From Paenibacillus sabuli (GTDB lineage Bacteria; Bacillota; Bacilli; Paenibacillales; Paenibacillaceae), in the NCBI RefSeq assembly GCF_014705605.1, contig NZ_JACXIZ010000028.1, positions 84,370 to 148,369 on the forward strand: 64,000 nucleotides of DNA, in the 5' to 3' direction. The notes under the pieces were generated by a model. It was not told the DNA's origin, did no database searches, and was given only the letters and a program-made list of their open reading frames with translations. Of this stretch, positions 26,795 to 35,802 are shown piece after piece (the first letter of the stretch is position 1; each line of letters starts with the position of its first letter). The translations under genes and the position numbers were made by a program.

Positions 26795-28207
26795 ATGCAA
26801 CCCCGTCAACCGCGCCTGCTCAATGACGAGCAGATGCGCCAATTCATTACGCAGGGCTATCTGATTCTGCAGACCGACTTTTCCGAAGCCTTCCACCGCA
26901 CCCTGGTCGAGCAGCTCAATGCCGTCTACGAAAAAGAGGGCAATCCGGGCAATAACCTGCTACCGCGTATTCGCGAGATGCAGCAGGTCTTCGATCATCC
27001 GACCGTCACGGGCGCGCTCACAAGCGTGCTGGGCGAGCACTACATGCTGCACGCGCATCGGCACGGGCATCATAATGCGTCGCCCAAGGCCGGCGGCTGG
27101 CACAAGGATAGCTACTGGGGCTATCGCAAAATTCGCAACCATCACCCATGGTGGGCGATGATCATGTACTTCCCGCAGGACACGCCGGTCGAACTCGGGC
27201 CGACGGGCGTCTTTCCCGGTACGCAGAATTACGAATCGCGCGTCTTCGAGCAAGAAGAGAACGCAGAGGAGGCATTGGCCAGCGGCAAGGCGGGCACGTT
27301 CGCGCTCATTCACTACGACATCTGGCATCGATCGACCCCGAATGTGCTCGGGCAACACCGCTATATGCTGAAATTCGAATTCATGCGGACGGAGGCGCCG
27401 ACGGCTCCGAGCTGGGACAATCAGACGCCGGAATGGCAGGCGCCGACAGCGCTGAACACTCCGATCGCGCAGCATGCGGACATGTGGCGCGAGACGTGGA
27501 ACTGGCTGTCCGGGAAGGTCGGCAGTCTGGCGGATACGGCCGCGGCGGACGCCGGCCGCGTAGCCGAGCTGGCCGAGGCGCTGGCATCCGATGATGAGCC
27601 GGCCGCGCTGAATGCGGCCTATGGGCTGGCGCGCTACGGCGCGGCCGGAGTAGAGGCGCTGCTGAGCGGCCTGAATCAGGGCGCCGGGCGCGTCGTCAGC
27701 CGCGCCGGCTACGGACTCGCGGCAGCGGGCGCAGCCGCGGTGCCGGGTCTGAGCGCAGCGCTGGCGAGCGAGCGCGAGGAGACGGTGGCCCATGCGGTCT
27801 TCGCGCTGGGCGAGCTGCGCGAGCTGGCGTCTCCGGCGCTAGCGAAGGTGGCTGCGCTGATGGAGCATCCGGCGCCGAGCGTGCGCCATGCGGTCGTGGA
27901 GGCGCTGTCGATGATCGGCGTGCCGGCCGATACGGCGACAGGCGGCCTGATCCGGGCGCTCCAGGACGAGGATGTGCAGACGCGCTTCATGGCCGGCCTG
28001 TCGCTGGCGCGACTCGGTTCCGCCGCCGGCGCGGCCGTGCCTCAGCTGTGCCGCGCACTGGACGACGACAATCGTTACGTGCGGGCGCACGCCGCCGAGG
28101 CGCTGCATTATATTGCGACGCCCGAGGCCAAGGATGCGCTCATCGAGTACCTGCTGGCTGCGCGCTGGTGTCCGACGACGACGCCGGAGAGCACGTTCTA
28201 CCCCTGA
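26795..28207 (+). CDS. PhyH-family dioxygenase fused to HEAT repeats
   Basis: A 470-residue two-part protein. Residues about 10-215 are a PhyH-type Fe(II)/2-oxoglutarate oxygenase: 'GGWHKDSYWGYRK' (HxD), 'GVFPGTQNYESR' and 'ALIHYDIWHRSTPNV' (distal His), then an Arg in 'QHRYMLKFEFMR'. From about 255 to the end come five to six HEAT/PBS-lyase-like helical repeats ('VAHAVFALGELRELASPALA', 'VRHAVVEALSMIGVPADTA', 'VRAHAAEALHYIATPEAKDA'). HEAT arrays usually bind proteins, so the oxygenase may act on a protein or in a complex. AAGGGAGG lies ten bases before the ATG. It is distinct from the shorter PhyH protein at 14329. Confidence 0.85.
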   Translation: MQPRQPRLLNDEQMRQFITQGYLILQTDFSEAFHRTLVEQLNAVYEKEGNPGNNLLPRIREMQQVFDHPTVTGALTSVLGEHYMLHAHRHGHHNASPKAGGWHKDSYWGYRKIRNHHPWWAMIMYFPQDTPVELGPTGVFPGTQNYESRVFEQEENAEEALASGKAGTFALIHYDIWHRSTPNVLGQHRYMLKFEFMRTEAPTAPSWDNQTPEWQAPTALNTPIAQHADMWRETWNWLSGKVGSLADTAAADAGRVAELAEALASDDEPAALNAAYGLARYGAAGVEALLSGLNQGAGRVVSRAGYGLAAAGAAAVPGLSAALASEREETVAHAVFALGELRELASPALAKVAALMEHPAPSVRHAVVEALSMIGVPADTATGGLIRALQDEDVQTRFMAGLSLARLGSAAGAAVPQLCRALDDDNRYVRAHAAEALHYIATPEAKDALIEYLLAARWCPTTTPESTFYP

Positions 28208-28323
28208 TCCGCAGCGGCCCATTTTGCGGATGTCTGGGTGTTTGCCAGTCCGGCAGGCGTACCCGGGACATAAGCTGTCATTGTGTAGCACACCAACTTG
28301 AGAGCAAGGGGAGTGGCAATGCA

Positions 28324-28557
28324 ATGTCAGGATACAACAATGTCATGGGAACGGGTATGCAAGCAGGAGTGGCGGGTGCAGAGAGCGGTATGAAGCCGTG
28401 CGGCATGCAGCCGATGGCACAGGTAGCGGGGGCCAACTATGTATGCGGTCCGATGCCGGTCGCAGGCGCGGGCTATGGGCCTTCGTCATATAACATGTGC
28501 GGCATGATCCTGGTTCTGTTCATTCTGCTGGTCATTATCTCGCGGGCCATCTTTTAA
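28324..28557 (+). CDS. YjcZ-like small sporulation/membrane protein
   Basis: A 77-residue protein with a Gly/Met/Ala-rich, Cys-containing N-terminal part and one C-terminal hydrophobic helix ('GMILVLFILLVIISRAIF'). The glycine/tyrosine-rich stretch followed by a '-VLFILLVI-' tail is typical of YjcZ-family small sporulation proteins of Bacillales. GGGGAG lies eight bases before ATG 28324. Another ATG at 28319 opens a different frame of 24 codons and is not preferred. A strong hairpin follows. Confidence 0.65.
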   Translation: MSGYNNVMGTGMQAGVAGAESGMKPCGMQPMAQVAGANYVCGPMPVAGAGYGPSSYNMCGMILVLFILLVIISRAIF

Positions 28558-28591
28558 GCAGCTGGCCGACAGATCCGATCCGTTAGACGCA

Positions 28592-28623
28592 GCAGGGCCG
28601 CCGGTCGCAACCGGCGGCCCTGC
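28592..28623. terminator. Bidirectional terminator hairpin
   Basis: A perfect 14-pair GC-rich stem (28592-28605 with 28610-28623, loop CGCA) lies between convergent genes. T-runs are weak on both sides. Confidence 0.65.
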
Positions 28624-28633
28624 TTGTGCGTCT

Positions 28634-29467
28634 CTAGCCGCGCGGCACCATCTCCCGGTAGGCGGTAGGAGCGAGGCCGGTATGCTCCTTGAACATGCGC
28701 GAGAAATACGGCAGCTCCATGCCGATCGTAGCGGCGATGGCCGAGACGCTGAGCTCGGTCGTGGCGACGAGATGCTTGGCCTTCTCCAGGCGCATCCGGT
28801 TGATGTACTGAATCGGTGAATAGCCGGTGAAGCTGCGGAACACATTAATGAAATAATTGGGGTGAAAGTGGGCGATCCGCGCCAGCGTCTCTACATTGAG
28901 GGACTCCGCCAAATGCAGCTCGATATAGCGCAGCACCTGGCTCATCTTCTCGAACGAGGCCGAGACGCCGGTGTTCCACTTGGGCGGCCCCCCTGCTTCG
29001 AGGTAGTTGGCGAGCAGCTCGAACATCAGGGCGCGCACGCGGAATTCGCTTGCCAGCGAGGCGTCGCGATTACGCGCGATCAGTTGCTCGAAGAGCTGCT
29101 TGATGTCGGCGCGGTCGCCGAGCGAGACGCAGGTCGGCGTCTCCACGAGCTGGAACAGCTCCAGGCCGCCGACATTCGCACGGAAATGGCACCAGTACTT
29201 GCCGAACGGCTCGCGCCCCTCCAGCGTGCCGTACGATTGCTGCCTGCCCGCAGGCAGAAAATAAAGCTCTCCGGGCCGGGGGTAGTAGGTGCGGCCGTCG
29301 AGCTTGACGTAGCCGCTGCCCTCCCGGATATAATACATTTTGTTGTAGTCCGGCGTGAAGTCCTCGTCGCGCCAGTTCTGACCCACCTTGGAATACGCCG
29401 CGACCAGCACGTCCAGTTGCGCCTGCGCGGCGTACTTGTTCCAGAACGCGTAGCCTTCCTTCTGCAT
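28634..29467 (-). CDS. AraC-family transcriptional regulator
   Basis: This 277-residue regulator has an N-terminal cupin-type ligand domain ('YYIREGSGYVKLDGRTYYPR', 'GELYFLPAGRQQSYG') and a C-terminal AraC DNA-binding domain ('VETLARIAHFHPNYFINVFR', 'VSAIAATIGMELPYFSRMFK'). The pattern fits sugar-utilisation regulators of Paenibacillaceae. ATG 29467 has GGAGG ten bases upstream; an upstream in-frame GTG has no ribosome site. No sugar operon is adjacent, so its target is unclear. It diverges from the MarR exporter operon. Confidence 0.87.
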   Translation of the reverse strand: MQKEGYAFWNKYAAQAQLDVLVAAYSKVGQNWRDEDFTPDYNKMYYIREGSGYVKLDGRTYYPRPGELYFLPAGRQQSYGTLEGREPFGKYWCHFRANVGGLELFQLVETPTCVSLGDRADIKQLFEQLIARNRDASLASEFRVRALMFELLANYLEAGGPPKWNTGVSASFEKMSQVLRYIELHLAESLNVETLARIAHFHPNYFINVFRSFTGYSPIQYINRMRLEKAKHLVATTELSVSAIAATIGMELPYFSRMFKEHTGLAPTAYREMVPRG

Positions 29468-29612
29468 CCCGCTCGCCCCTCCGATGATCCGCCCTATACG
29501 CACGGCTTCAATTGCTATTCTCAGGTTGCCATTATCGTACCAAAGAATACGGCGCGCGCCTACCTGCCCGCGTCTAAAAAAGCGGCTGCCGCATTCCGCC
29601 GTGAACAGCCGG

Positions 29613-29678
29613 TTGACAACGGAAATGTATGCGACATATAATTAGGTAGCCTATTAAATTAATAACCAAATTATTTGG
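29613..29678 (+). promoter_or_regulatory. Promoter and palindromic operator of the marR-ABC operon
   Basis: TTGACA (29613-29618), 18 bases, TATAAT (29637-29642). Just downstream are two AT-rich palindromes: TTAAATTAA (about 29654-29662) and CCAAAT-T-ATTTGG (29666-29678). These are well placed for autorepression by the MarR protein encoded next. Confidence 0.7.
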
Positions 29679-29705
29679 TGCTAAATGAAAAAGGGAGGAC
29701 TTGGC

Positions 29706-30173
29706 ATGAGAGAAGGCCCTTGCTCCGAAGGGGACCAGGCTGCCGCGCGCCGTCTGATGCAAGCGTTTGGCCGTTTTCGCCGCATGGATTGGCATGATGC
29801 GCCCGAAATCGCCGGCAAGCGCGCCGACCTGGCGCTCATGTTCGTCATTCGCCGCCATCGCGAGGCCGGCTCGCCCGGCATGATGGTATCGGAGATCGGC
29901 GCGCGCCTCGGCGTCACCTCGCCGACCATTACCCAGCAGATCAAGGGGCTGGAGGCGGAGGGACTGGTGCGCCGTCTGCCCGATCCGCATGATCGGCGGG
30001 CCATTCGCGTCAGCTTGACGGCGGAGGGCGAGCGCAAGGTCGCCGCGATGGAACGCGTCATGCTCGCCACATTCGGCGGCCTGGTCGAGCATCTGGGCGA
30101 AGCCGACAGCGACAAGCTGGCTGAACTGCTGAGCCGCTCGGCCGGCTATTTCCGCGACCGTTCGCATAAATGA
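29706..30173 (+). CDS. MarR-family repressor of the adjacent ABC exporter
   Basis: A 155-residue winged-helix protein with the recognition helix around 'SEIGARLGVTSPTITQQIKG' and the wing 'VRRLPDPHDRRAIRVSLTAE'. The amphipathic ends form the usual MarR dimer. GGGAGG lies seven bases before ATG 29706. It is the first gene of an operon with two exporter subunits (gap 64 bases), behind a near-consensus promoter overlapped by palindromes, so it most likely represses this operon until a toxic ligand binds. Confidence 0.9.
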   Translation: MREGPCSEGDQAAARRLMQAFGRFRRMDWHDAPEIAGKRADLALMFVIRRHREAGSPGMMVSEIGARLGVTSPTITQQIKGLEAEGLVRRLPDPHDRRAIRVSLTAEGERKVAAMERVMLATFGGLVEHLGEADSDKLAELLSRSAGYFRDRSHK

Positions 30174-30237
30174 TGCCCGATCACATACCACATGCGCTCC
30201 GCTTCACTTGTCAAGCGCGTCCAGAGGAGGAAGCTTC

Positions 30238-31983
30238 ATGCTCAAGCTGTTTCGATTTTTGAGTGCGTTCTGGCCGTTGGTTGCCTGCGTGCTGCTCTTC
30301 ACCTTCCTGCAAACGCTCTCCGAGCTGTACTTGCCGACGCTGATGGCCGATATCGTCGATATCGGGGTGGTCGGGATGGACATCCCGTATATCTGGAAGA
30401 TCGGCGGCTTCATGCTGTTGGTTGCAGCAGGCGGCACAGCCTTCTCGGTGCTGGCCAGTCTGCTATCGGCGAAGGTGGCGGCGGGATTCGGCCGGGACGT
30501 GCGCGCGCGGGTCTTCCGGCATGTGGAGAACTTCTCCCTGCATGAATTCGACCGGCTCGGCACGGCGTCGCTGATCAATCGCACCACCAACGACATTACG
30601 CAGGTCCAGCAGGTGCTCAATATGATGCTGCGGATGATGGTGATGGCGCCGTTGATGTGCATCGGCGGCATCATCATGGCCGTCTCGCAGGACGCCTCCC
30701 TGTCATGGGTGCTCGTAGCGGTCATCCCTGTGCTGGCGGCGGCGATCGCGATCATCGCGAGCAAGGGCATCCCGTACTTCAAGGTGATGCAGGTCAAGCT
30801 GGATAAGCTGAATCTCGTGCTGCGGGAGGGGCTGACCGGCATACGCGTCATCCGCTCCTTCAACCGGACGACCCATGAAGAGCGGCGCTTCGACGACGCC
30901 AACCGCGATCTGACCGATACGGCGATCAAGGTCAACAAGATCATGGCCGCGATGATGCCGGTCATGATGCTGATCATGAATCTGGCGATCGTGGCGATCG
31001 TCTGGTTCGGCGGGTTGCGCATCGACGCGGGCAACATGCAGGTCGGCTCGCTGATGGCGTTCATTCAATATGCGATGCAGATCATGTTCTCCCTGATCAT
31101 GCTGAGCTTCATGATGGTCATGATCCCGCGCGCCCAGGCGTCGGCGGTGCGGATCAACGAAGTGCTGGCGATGGAGCCGGATCTGCATGAGGCCGGGTCC
31201 GCGCGCGAAGGATCGACGGCGGAGCCGGCGGCAGCGAGCAAGGGGACGGTTGTCTTCGACCGGGTCGCCTTCAGCTATCCCGGCGCGGAGAAGCCGGCGC
31301 TCGAGGACATCTCCTTCGAGGCGCGGCCGGGCGAGGTGACGGCGATCATCGGCGGCACCGGCTCCGGCAAGTCGACGTTGCTCAGCCTGCTGCCGCGCTT
31401 CTACGACGTGCAGGCGGGCAGTGTACGCGTGGGCGGCGTCGACGTGCGCGAGCTGCCGCAGGAGGAGCTGCGCAGCCGTATCGGTCTCGTGCCGCAGCGG
31501 GCCGTACTGTTCACCGGTACGGTGGCGGACAACATCCGCTACGGCAAGGAGGACGCGACGGATGAGGAGATCCGCCATGCGGCCGAGATCGCCCAGGCTG
31601 CGGACTTCGTCGCGGAGATGGAGGGCGGCTACGAGGCCCGAATCGCCCAGGGCGGCGGCAATGTCTCCGGCGGCCAGAAGCAGCGGCTCTCGATCGCGCG
31701 CGCGCTCGTGCGGCGGCCGCAGATCTATCTGTTCGACGACAGCTTCTCGGCGCTGGACTTCAAGACCGATGCGCGGCTGCGCGCCGCGCTGCGGCCGGAG
31801 ACGACCGAGGCGACGGTCATCATCGTCGCCCAGCGCGTCAGCACGGTGATGGAGGCCGACCGCATCCTCGTGCTGGAGGAGGGCCGGCTGGCGGGCATCG
31901 GCACGCATGAGGAGCTGCTGGCCGGCAATCCGGTGTACCAAGAGATCGTAGCGTCCCAGCTGACGAAGGAGGAGATTGCATGA
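30238..31983 (+). CDS. ABC exporter half-transporter, degenerate-site subunit
   Basis: A 581-residue exporter subunit with six membrane helices (about 1-300) and a nucleotide-binding domain (about 335-575). Walker A is GGTGSGKST and the signature NVSGGQKQRLS. The Walker B Glu is Asp (LFDDSFSALD) and the switch His is Gln (IIVAQRVSTVMEAD), as in the non-catalytic half of heterodimeric exporters. GAGGAGG precedes ATG 30238. It follows the MarR gene and overlaps the next gene by ATGA. Substrate unknown; MarR control suggests drug or toxin efflux. Confidence 0.93.
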   Translation: MLKLFRFLSAFWPLVACVLLFTFLQTLSELYLPTLMADIVDIGVVGMDIPYIWKIGGFMLLVAAGGTAFSVLASLLSAKVAAGFGRDVRARVFRHVENFSLHEFDRLGTASLINRTTNDITQVQQVLNMMLRMMVMAPLMCIGGIIMAVSQDASLSWVLVAVIPVLAAAIAIIASKGIPYFKVMQVKLDKLNLVLREGLTGIRVIRSFNRTTHEERRFDDANRDLTDTAIKVNKIMAAMMPVMMLIMNLAIVAIVWFGGLRIDAGNMQVGSLMAFIQYAMQIMFSLIMLSFMMVMIPRAQASAVRINEVLAMEPDLHEAGSAREGSTAEPAAASKGTVVFDRVAFSYPGAEKPALEDISFEARPGEVTAIIGGTGSGKSTLLSLLPRFYDVQAGSVRVGGVDVRELPQEELRSRIGLVPQRAVLFTGTVADNIRYGKEDATDEEIRHAAEIAQAADFVAEMEGGYEARIAQGGGNVSGGQKQRLSIARALVRRPQIYLFDDSFSALDFKTDARLRAALRPETTEATVIIVAQRVSTVMEADRILVLEEGRLAGIGTHEELLAGNPVYQEIVASQLTKEEIA

Positions 31984-33887
31984 GCGGCAACGACGAACGC
32001 GGCGCCCGGCCGCATGGCAGCGCCGGCGCGGCAGGCCCCGGCCGCGGTCCGGGCCGCGGGTTTGGCCCTGGGCCGGGTCCGGGCAGCATGAGCATGCCGG
32101 TGCAGAAGGCCAAGGACTTCAAGGGCACGCTGCGCCGCCTGATCGGCTACCTGCGACCGCACCGGCTGCAGCTGGGGGCGGTCTTCCTGACGGCGATCCT
32201 GAGCACGGTGTTCATGATCGTCAGTCCCAAGATTCTCGGCAACGCCACGACCGAGCTGTTCAAGCCGGTGATGGGCGGCACGATTGATTTTGACTATATT
32301 CTGGATATTCTCAAGCTGCTCGTCTTCCTGTATCTCGTCAGCGCGCTGTTCGGCTTCGTGCAGCAGTATCTGATGGCCGGGGTCGCGCAGAAGACGGTCT
32401 ATCGGCTGCGCGAGCAGGTGAGCGCCAAGCTGTCCCGCCTGCCGCTGAAGTACTTCGACGGCCGCAGCAACGGCGAGATCCTGAGCCGCGCGGTCAATGA
32501 CGTGGACAACATCAGCAATACGCTGCAGCAGAGCCTGACGCAGCTGATCACTTCGCTGGTCACGGTGGTCGGCGTCATCGTCATGATGCTGACGATCAGT
32601 CCGCTCATGACGCTCATCCTGCTGCTCACGCTGCCGCTGAGCGTCGTCGTCATTCGCGCCATCGCCGGCCGCTCGCAGCGCTACTTCAAGGAGCAGCAAA
32701 AGACGCTCGGCGAGCTCAACGGCCATGTCGAGGAGATGTATACCGGGCACCGCATTATCAAGGCATTCGGCCGCGAGCGGCGCTCGATCGAGACGTTCGG
32801 CGGCATCAACGCCGAGCTATACGAGGCCGGCTGGCGGGCGCAGTTCATCTCCGGCATCATCATGCCGCTCATGACGCTGATCAATAATCTCGGCTATGTG
32901 CTGGTCTGCATCGTCGGCGGCATTCTCGTCACGCGCAGCGCCATTAATATCGGGGACATCCAGGCGTTCATCCAGTATGCGCGCCAATTCTCGCAGCCGC
33001 TCACGCAGATGGCGACGATCGCCAACATCATCCAGTCGACGATCGCATCGGCCGAGCGCGTCTTCGAGCTGCTCGACGAGCAGGAGGAGGTGCCGGAGGC
33101 CGAGCGTCCAGCTATTCTGGCCGCTCCGCGCGGGGACGTGCGCTTCGAGCATGTGCGCTTCGGATACGCGCCGGACACGCCGGTGATCGGGGATATGAGC
33201 ATCGAGGTCAAGGCGGGGCAGACGATCGCGATCGTCGGGCCGACCGGCGCCGGCAAGACGACGCTCATCAATCTGCTGATGCGCTTCTATGAGCTGGACG
33301 GCGGCCGCATCACGATCGACGGCGCCGATATCACGTCGCTGCAGCGCGGCGCGCTGCGCGGCATGTTCGGCATGGTGCTGCAGGATACGTGGCTGTTCAA
33401 CGGCACGATTCGCGACAATATCGCCTACGGACGCGCGGATGCGACAGAAGCTGACATCGTGCAGGCGGCGAAGGCGGCCTTCGCGGACCACTTCATCCGC
33501 ACGCTGCCAGGCGGCTACGACACGGTGCTCAACGAAGAAGCCTCGAATATCTCGCAAGGACAGAAACAATTATTGACAATTGCCCGGGCAATATTGGCGA
33601 ATCCTGCGATCCTGATCCTCGACGAGGCGACGAGCAGCGTCGACACCCGCACCGAGGTCAACATCCAGCATGCGATGAACGCGCTGATGCAGGGCCGCAC
33701 GAGCTTCGTCATCGCGCATCGCCTCTCGACGATCCGCGGCGCCGATCTGATCCTGGTCATGAACAAGGGCGACGTCATCGAGAAGGGCACGCATGCCGAG
33801 CTGCTGGAGCAGGACGGCTTCTACGCCGAGCTGTACAACAGCCAGTTCGCCTCTCGGGGCATGCCGGAGACGGGGCAGGTGGTGTAG
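31980..33887 (+). CDS. ABC exporter half-transporter, catalytic subunit
   Basis: This 635-residue partner has a Gly/Pro/Arg-rich N-terminal tail of about 40 residues ('GPGRGPGRGFGPGPGPG'), then six helices and a nucleotide-binding domain. Catalytic motifs are complete: GPTGAGKTT, 'GMVLQDTWLF', ISQGQKQLL, LILDEATSSVD and the switch His in 'FVIAHRLSTIRGAD'. The tail would sit in the cytoplasm and is longer than usual. Together with the preceding gene it forms a heterodimeric exporter under MarR control. A short diverged copy of its last codons occurs 78 bases downstream. Confidence 0.93.
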   Translation: MSGNDERGARPHGSAGAAGPGRGPGRGFGPGPGPGSMSMPVQKAKDFKGTLRRLIGYLRPHRLQLGAVFLTAILSTVFMIVSPKILGNATTELFKPVMGGTIDFDYILDILKLLVFLYLVSALFGFVQQYLMAGVAQKTVYRLREQVSAKLSRLPLKYFDGRSNGEILSRAVNDVDNISNTLQQSLTQLITSLVTVVGVIVMMLTISPLMTLILLLTLPLSVVVIRAIAGRSQRYFKEQQKTLGELNGHVEEMYTGHRIIKAFGRERRSIETFGGINAELYEAGWRAQFISGIIMPLMTLINNLGYVLVCIVGGILVTRSAINIGDIQAFIQYARQFSQPLTQMATIANIIQSTIASAERVFELLDEQEEVPEAERPAILAAPRGDVRFEHVRFGYAPDTPVIGDMSIEVKAGQTIAIVGPTGAGKTTLINLLMRFYELDGGRITIDGADITSLQRGALRGMFGMVLQDTWLFNGTIRDNIAYGRADATEADIVQAAKAAFADHFIRTLPGGYDTVLNEEASNISQGQKQLLTIARAILANPAILILDEATSSVDTRTEVNIQHAMNALMQGRTSFVIAHRLSTIRGADLILVMNKGDVIEKGTHAELLEQDGFYAELYNSQFASRGMPETGQVV

Positions 33888-33959
33888 GTGCACGGGGCAT
33901 TCCCCAGAGTTTAGCCAGGCGAGGCGGATGCTGCGATCATGCCGGAGATGGGCCAGGTG
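33860..33959 (+). repeat. Diverged direct repeat at the 3' end of the exporter gene
   Basis: The 22 bases at 33860-33881 (the last codons before the stop) recur at 33938-33959 with two differences. The copy lies in non-coding DNA and suggests a local duplication after the stop codon. Confidence 0.55.
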
Positions 33960-34068
33960 ACGCCTAGCCGGAGCGGACCAATGAAGTCGATGCGCACGCA
34001 GTTTTGCAGAGAGGAGCGTAGAGCAGATCACCCCACCATTCGGAGTACGGCGCCTGCGGGCTGTGCTG

Positions 34069-34139
34069 TGACGGACATTTTTGTCCATTAGCCTGTGGAT
34101 TTTATCTTATTTCGCCCGTAACGGTCATTTATGTCCGTA
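34069..34139. repeat. Paired palindromic repeats with GGACAT/TGTCCRTTA ends
   Basis: Two self-complementary units lie in the gap 33888-34268, which has no gene: ACGGACAT-TT-TTGTCCATTA at about 34069-34090 and TAACGGTCATTTATGTCCGTA at 34119-34139. Their TAACGG and CCGTTA ends match those of the repeat arrays near 43.0 and 50.7 kb. Confidence 0.6.
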
Positions 34140-34268
34140 AGATGTGTGATTGATACAGGAGCTTGGTATGGTAAGAGAGGACCGAGGCGCAGGGGACAAA
34201 AACACAAGGCATCAAGCCCCCCCTAGGCGCCAAGGCAACGGTCAGAGTCCGCAGCCGGGCGTTCGCAA

Positions 34269-34712
34269 CTATACGCGCGGCGGGTAGACCGAAGTGTGCG
34301 CGGGTGGCGGGGCGGCTGTCTCCGAGCCGTCCGCCCTTGCGAGCCGGGAGCGACGCAGGGCCAGATAGCGCCGTCTCGCGACAAAGCTTCGCCTGCGGGC
34401 CAGGCGGCGGCGCACCCGCCAACTGCGCGCGCGATGGGGAGCGGTCGCGAGCAGGACGACTACAGCGAGACCGAGCAAGGCCGGCCATAGGCCGCGCTCC
34501 CACTGGAGCAGCGTAGGCGGCAGGGCCAGCTTAACGGCGAGCGGGACTGCAGCCAGGCTTTGGTAGAAAATAATGCGTCGAATTCGTGCGCGGAGGACCG
34601 GCTGCGAGTGGCTGCTGGCCAGCATGGCAACGAACAAGGCTGATGCGCTCCAGAGCAAGGCGAGGCATCCGGTTGCGACAGGATCGAGTGCATGAAGCAC
34701 GGGATAACTCAA
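34269..34712 (-). CDS. Small membrane protein of unknown function
   Basis: A 147-residue protein with three likely membrane helices (about 8-32, 49-72 and 77-96), followed by a very basic stretch ('RVRRRLARRRSFVARRRYLA') and a Pro/Ala-rich tail. I start at TTG 34712, which has AAAGGAG ten bases upstream; a TTG at 34736 lies before the ribosome site. Codon use is GC-rich and gene-like on this strand, whereas the plus strand has no good frame. No family recognised. The basic tail should be cytoplasmic. Confidence 0.6.
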   Translation of the reverse strand: MSYPVLHALDPVATGCLALLWSASALFVAMLASSHSQPVLRARIRRIIFYQSLAAVPLAVKLALPPTLLQWERGLWPALLGLAVVVLLATAPHRARSWRVRRRLARRRSFVARRRYLALRRSRLARADGSETAAPPPAHTSVYPPRV

Positions 34713-35062
34713 TGTTCGACGGCTCCTTTCGGACAAGACGGGCGCGCCCGTCGTTATTTAATCGTTATATAATCCTCACATCGCCGCCAAAGGACGGCGC
34801 AGCCGATTCGTTTTGTTTGACTTTACTTAAGTATATGGTTGTCCAGATTCAACAAGAACGGGCTAGAGGACGGCTTTTGCCCCGTCTTAGGTCGGAATCG
34901 GAATCGGTCGGAAGCCGCCTCTGGTACTCTCTCGTGCTCGTCTTTGAAAAAAACACGCAATCAATTCCCGGGTTTCGGGGTAATAGAAGCTAGGCCGGGG
35001 CACGCTAACGCATCAAGATCGACTTCATGGCCCCGGCGCGGGCTTACCGGATTCGCGCCGTC

Positions 35063-35088
35063 TTCGGATGCAGCGCCGCTGCTCCGAA
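35063..35088 (+). promoter_or_regulatory. Leader hairpin directly before the PfpI gene's ribosome site
   Basis: TTCGGA-T-GCAGC-GCC-GCTGC-TCCGAA forms an 11-pair stem with one bulged base, ending eight bases before AAGGAG. The rest of the gap 34713-35062 has no gene; a TTGACT-like box lies near 34815. Confidence 0.45.
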
Positions 35089-35114
35089 AAACGAAAAAGG
35101 AGCGTGTACAAGCA

Positions 35115-35651
35115 ATGGTCGAACAAATGAAAAAAAAGGTCGCCTTTTTGCTGGCGGATGAATTTGAAGATTCGGAAATGAAAAACCCGTACGATGCCAT
35201 GACCAAAAACGGCATGGAAGCGGTCATCATCAGCCTGCAAAAGGGGCAGACGTTAAAAGGCAAAAACGGCACAATCGAGTATACGTCGCATCTGTCCGCA
35301 GGCGACGCGTTGGCGCAGGACTACGAGGCGGTCGTCATCCCGGGCGGCAAGTCGCCGGGGCACCTGTTGCAGAACAAGCGGATCATCGAGTTCGTCACCG
35401 AGGCGAATCAACAGGGCAAGCTGATCGCGGCAATCTGCCACGGGCCGCAAGTGCTGGCCGAAGCGGGACTGCTGCGCGGCCGGACGTTGACCGGCTATCC
35501 CGGCATCGCCGACGAAATCCGCGAGGCGGGCGGCCATTATGAGGATCGCGAGGTCATCGTAGACGGCAATCTAATTACCTCCCGAACGCCTGAGGATGAA
35601 CCGGCTTTCATCAAGGCCATCATCGACCGGCTCGGCGTGGAGGCATACTAA
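35115..35651 (+). CDS. DJ-1/PfpI-family protein (protease or deglycase class)
   Basis: A 178-residue single-domain protein. The nucleophile elbow is 'AAICHGPQVLAEAGLL' (Cys and His) and the acid residue is expected in 'LLADEFEDSEMKNPYDAM'. 'VVIPGGKSPGHLL' and 'NLITSRTPEDEPAF' are typical of the PfpI/YhbO branch, linked to stress resistance and proposed as deglycase or chaperone. AAGGAG is 12 bases before ATG 35115; no closer start is in frame. It is monocistronic, with a hairpin in its leader and an inverted repeat after it. Confidence 0.9.
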   Translation: MVEQMKKKVAFLLADEFEDSEMKNPYDAMTKNGMEAVIISLQKGQTLKGKNGTIEYTSHLSAGDALAQDYEAVVIPGGKSPGHLLQNKRIIEFVTEANQQGKLIAAICHGPQVLAEAGLLRGRTLTGYPGIADEIREAGGHYEDREVIVDGNLITSRTPEDEPAFIKAIIDRLGVEAY

Positions 35652-35724
35652 TCTGGAAGCTGCTGACGTGCGGCGACAGCTCTTGCGTAGCAGAGGCGGC
35701 GGGAGTCCGGCGCTGAAGTCCCGA

Positions 35725-35759
35725 CCTGTCGGCTGGCCTGGTTATCGCCGGCCGACAGG
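35725..35759. terminator. Inverted repeat between the PfpI gene and the helicase gene
   Basis: CCTGTCGGC (35725-35733) and GCCGACAGG (35751-35759) are perfect complements. There is no T-run. A TATGAT box follows at 35766-35771 and may start helicase transcription. Confidence 0.45.
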
Positions 35760-35802
35760 CTGTGATATGATAGGGGGAATTCGTTGGACAGGAGATGGAC
35801 GC

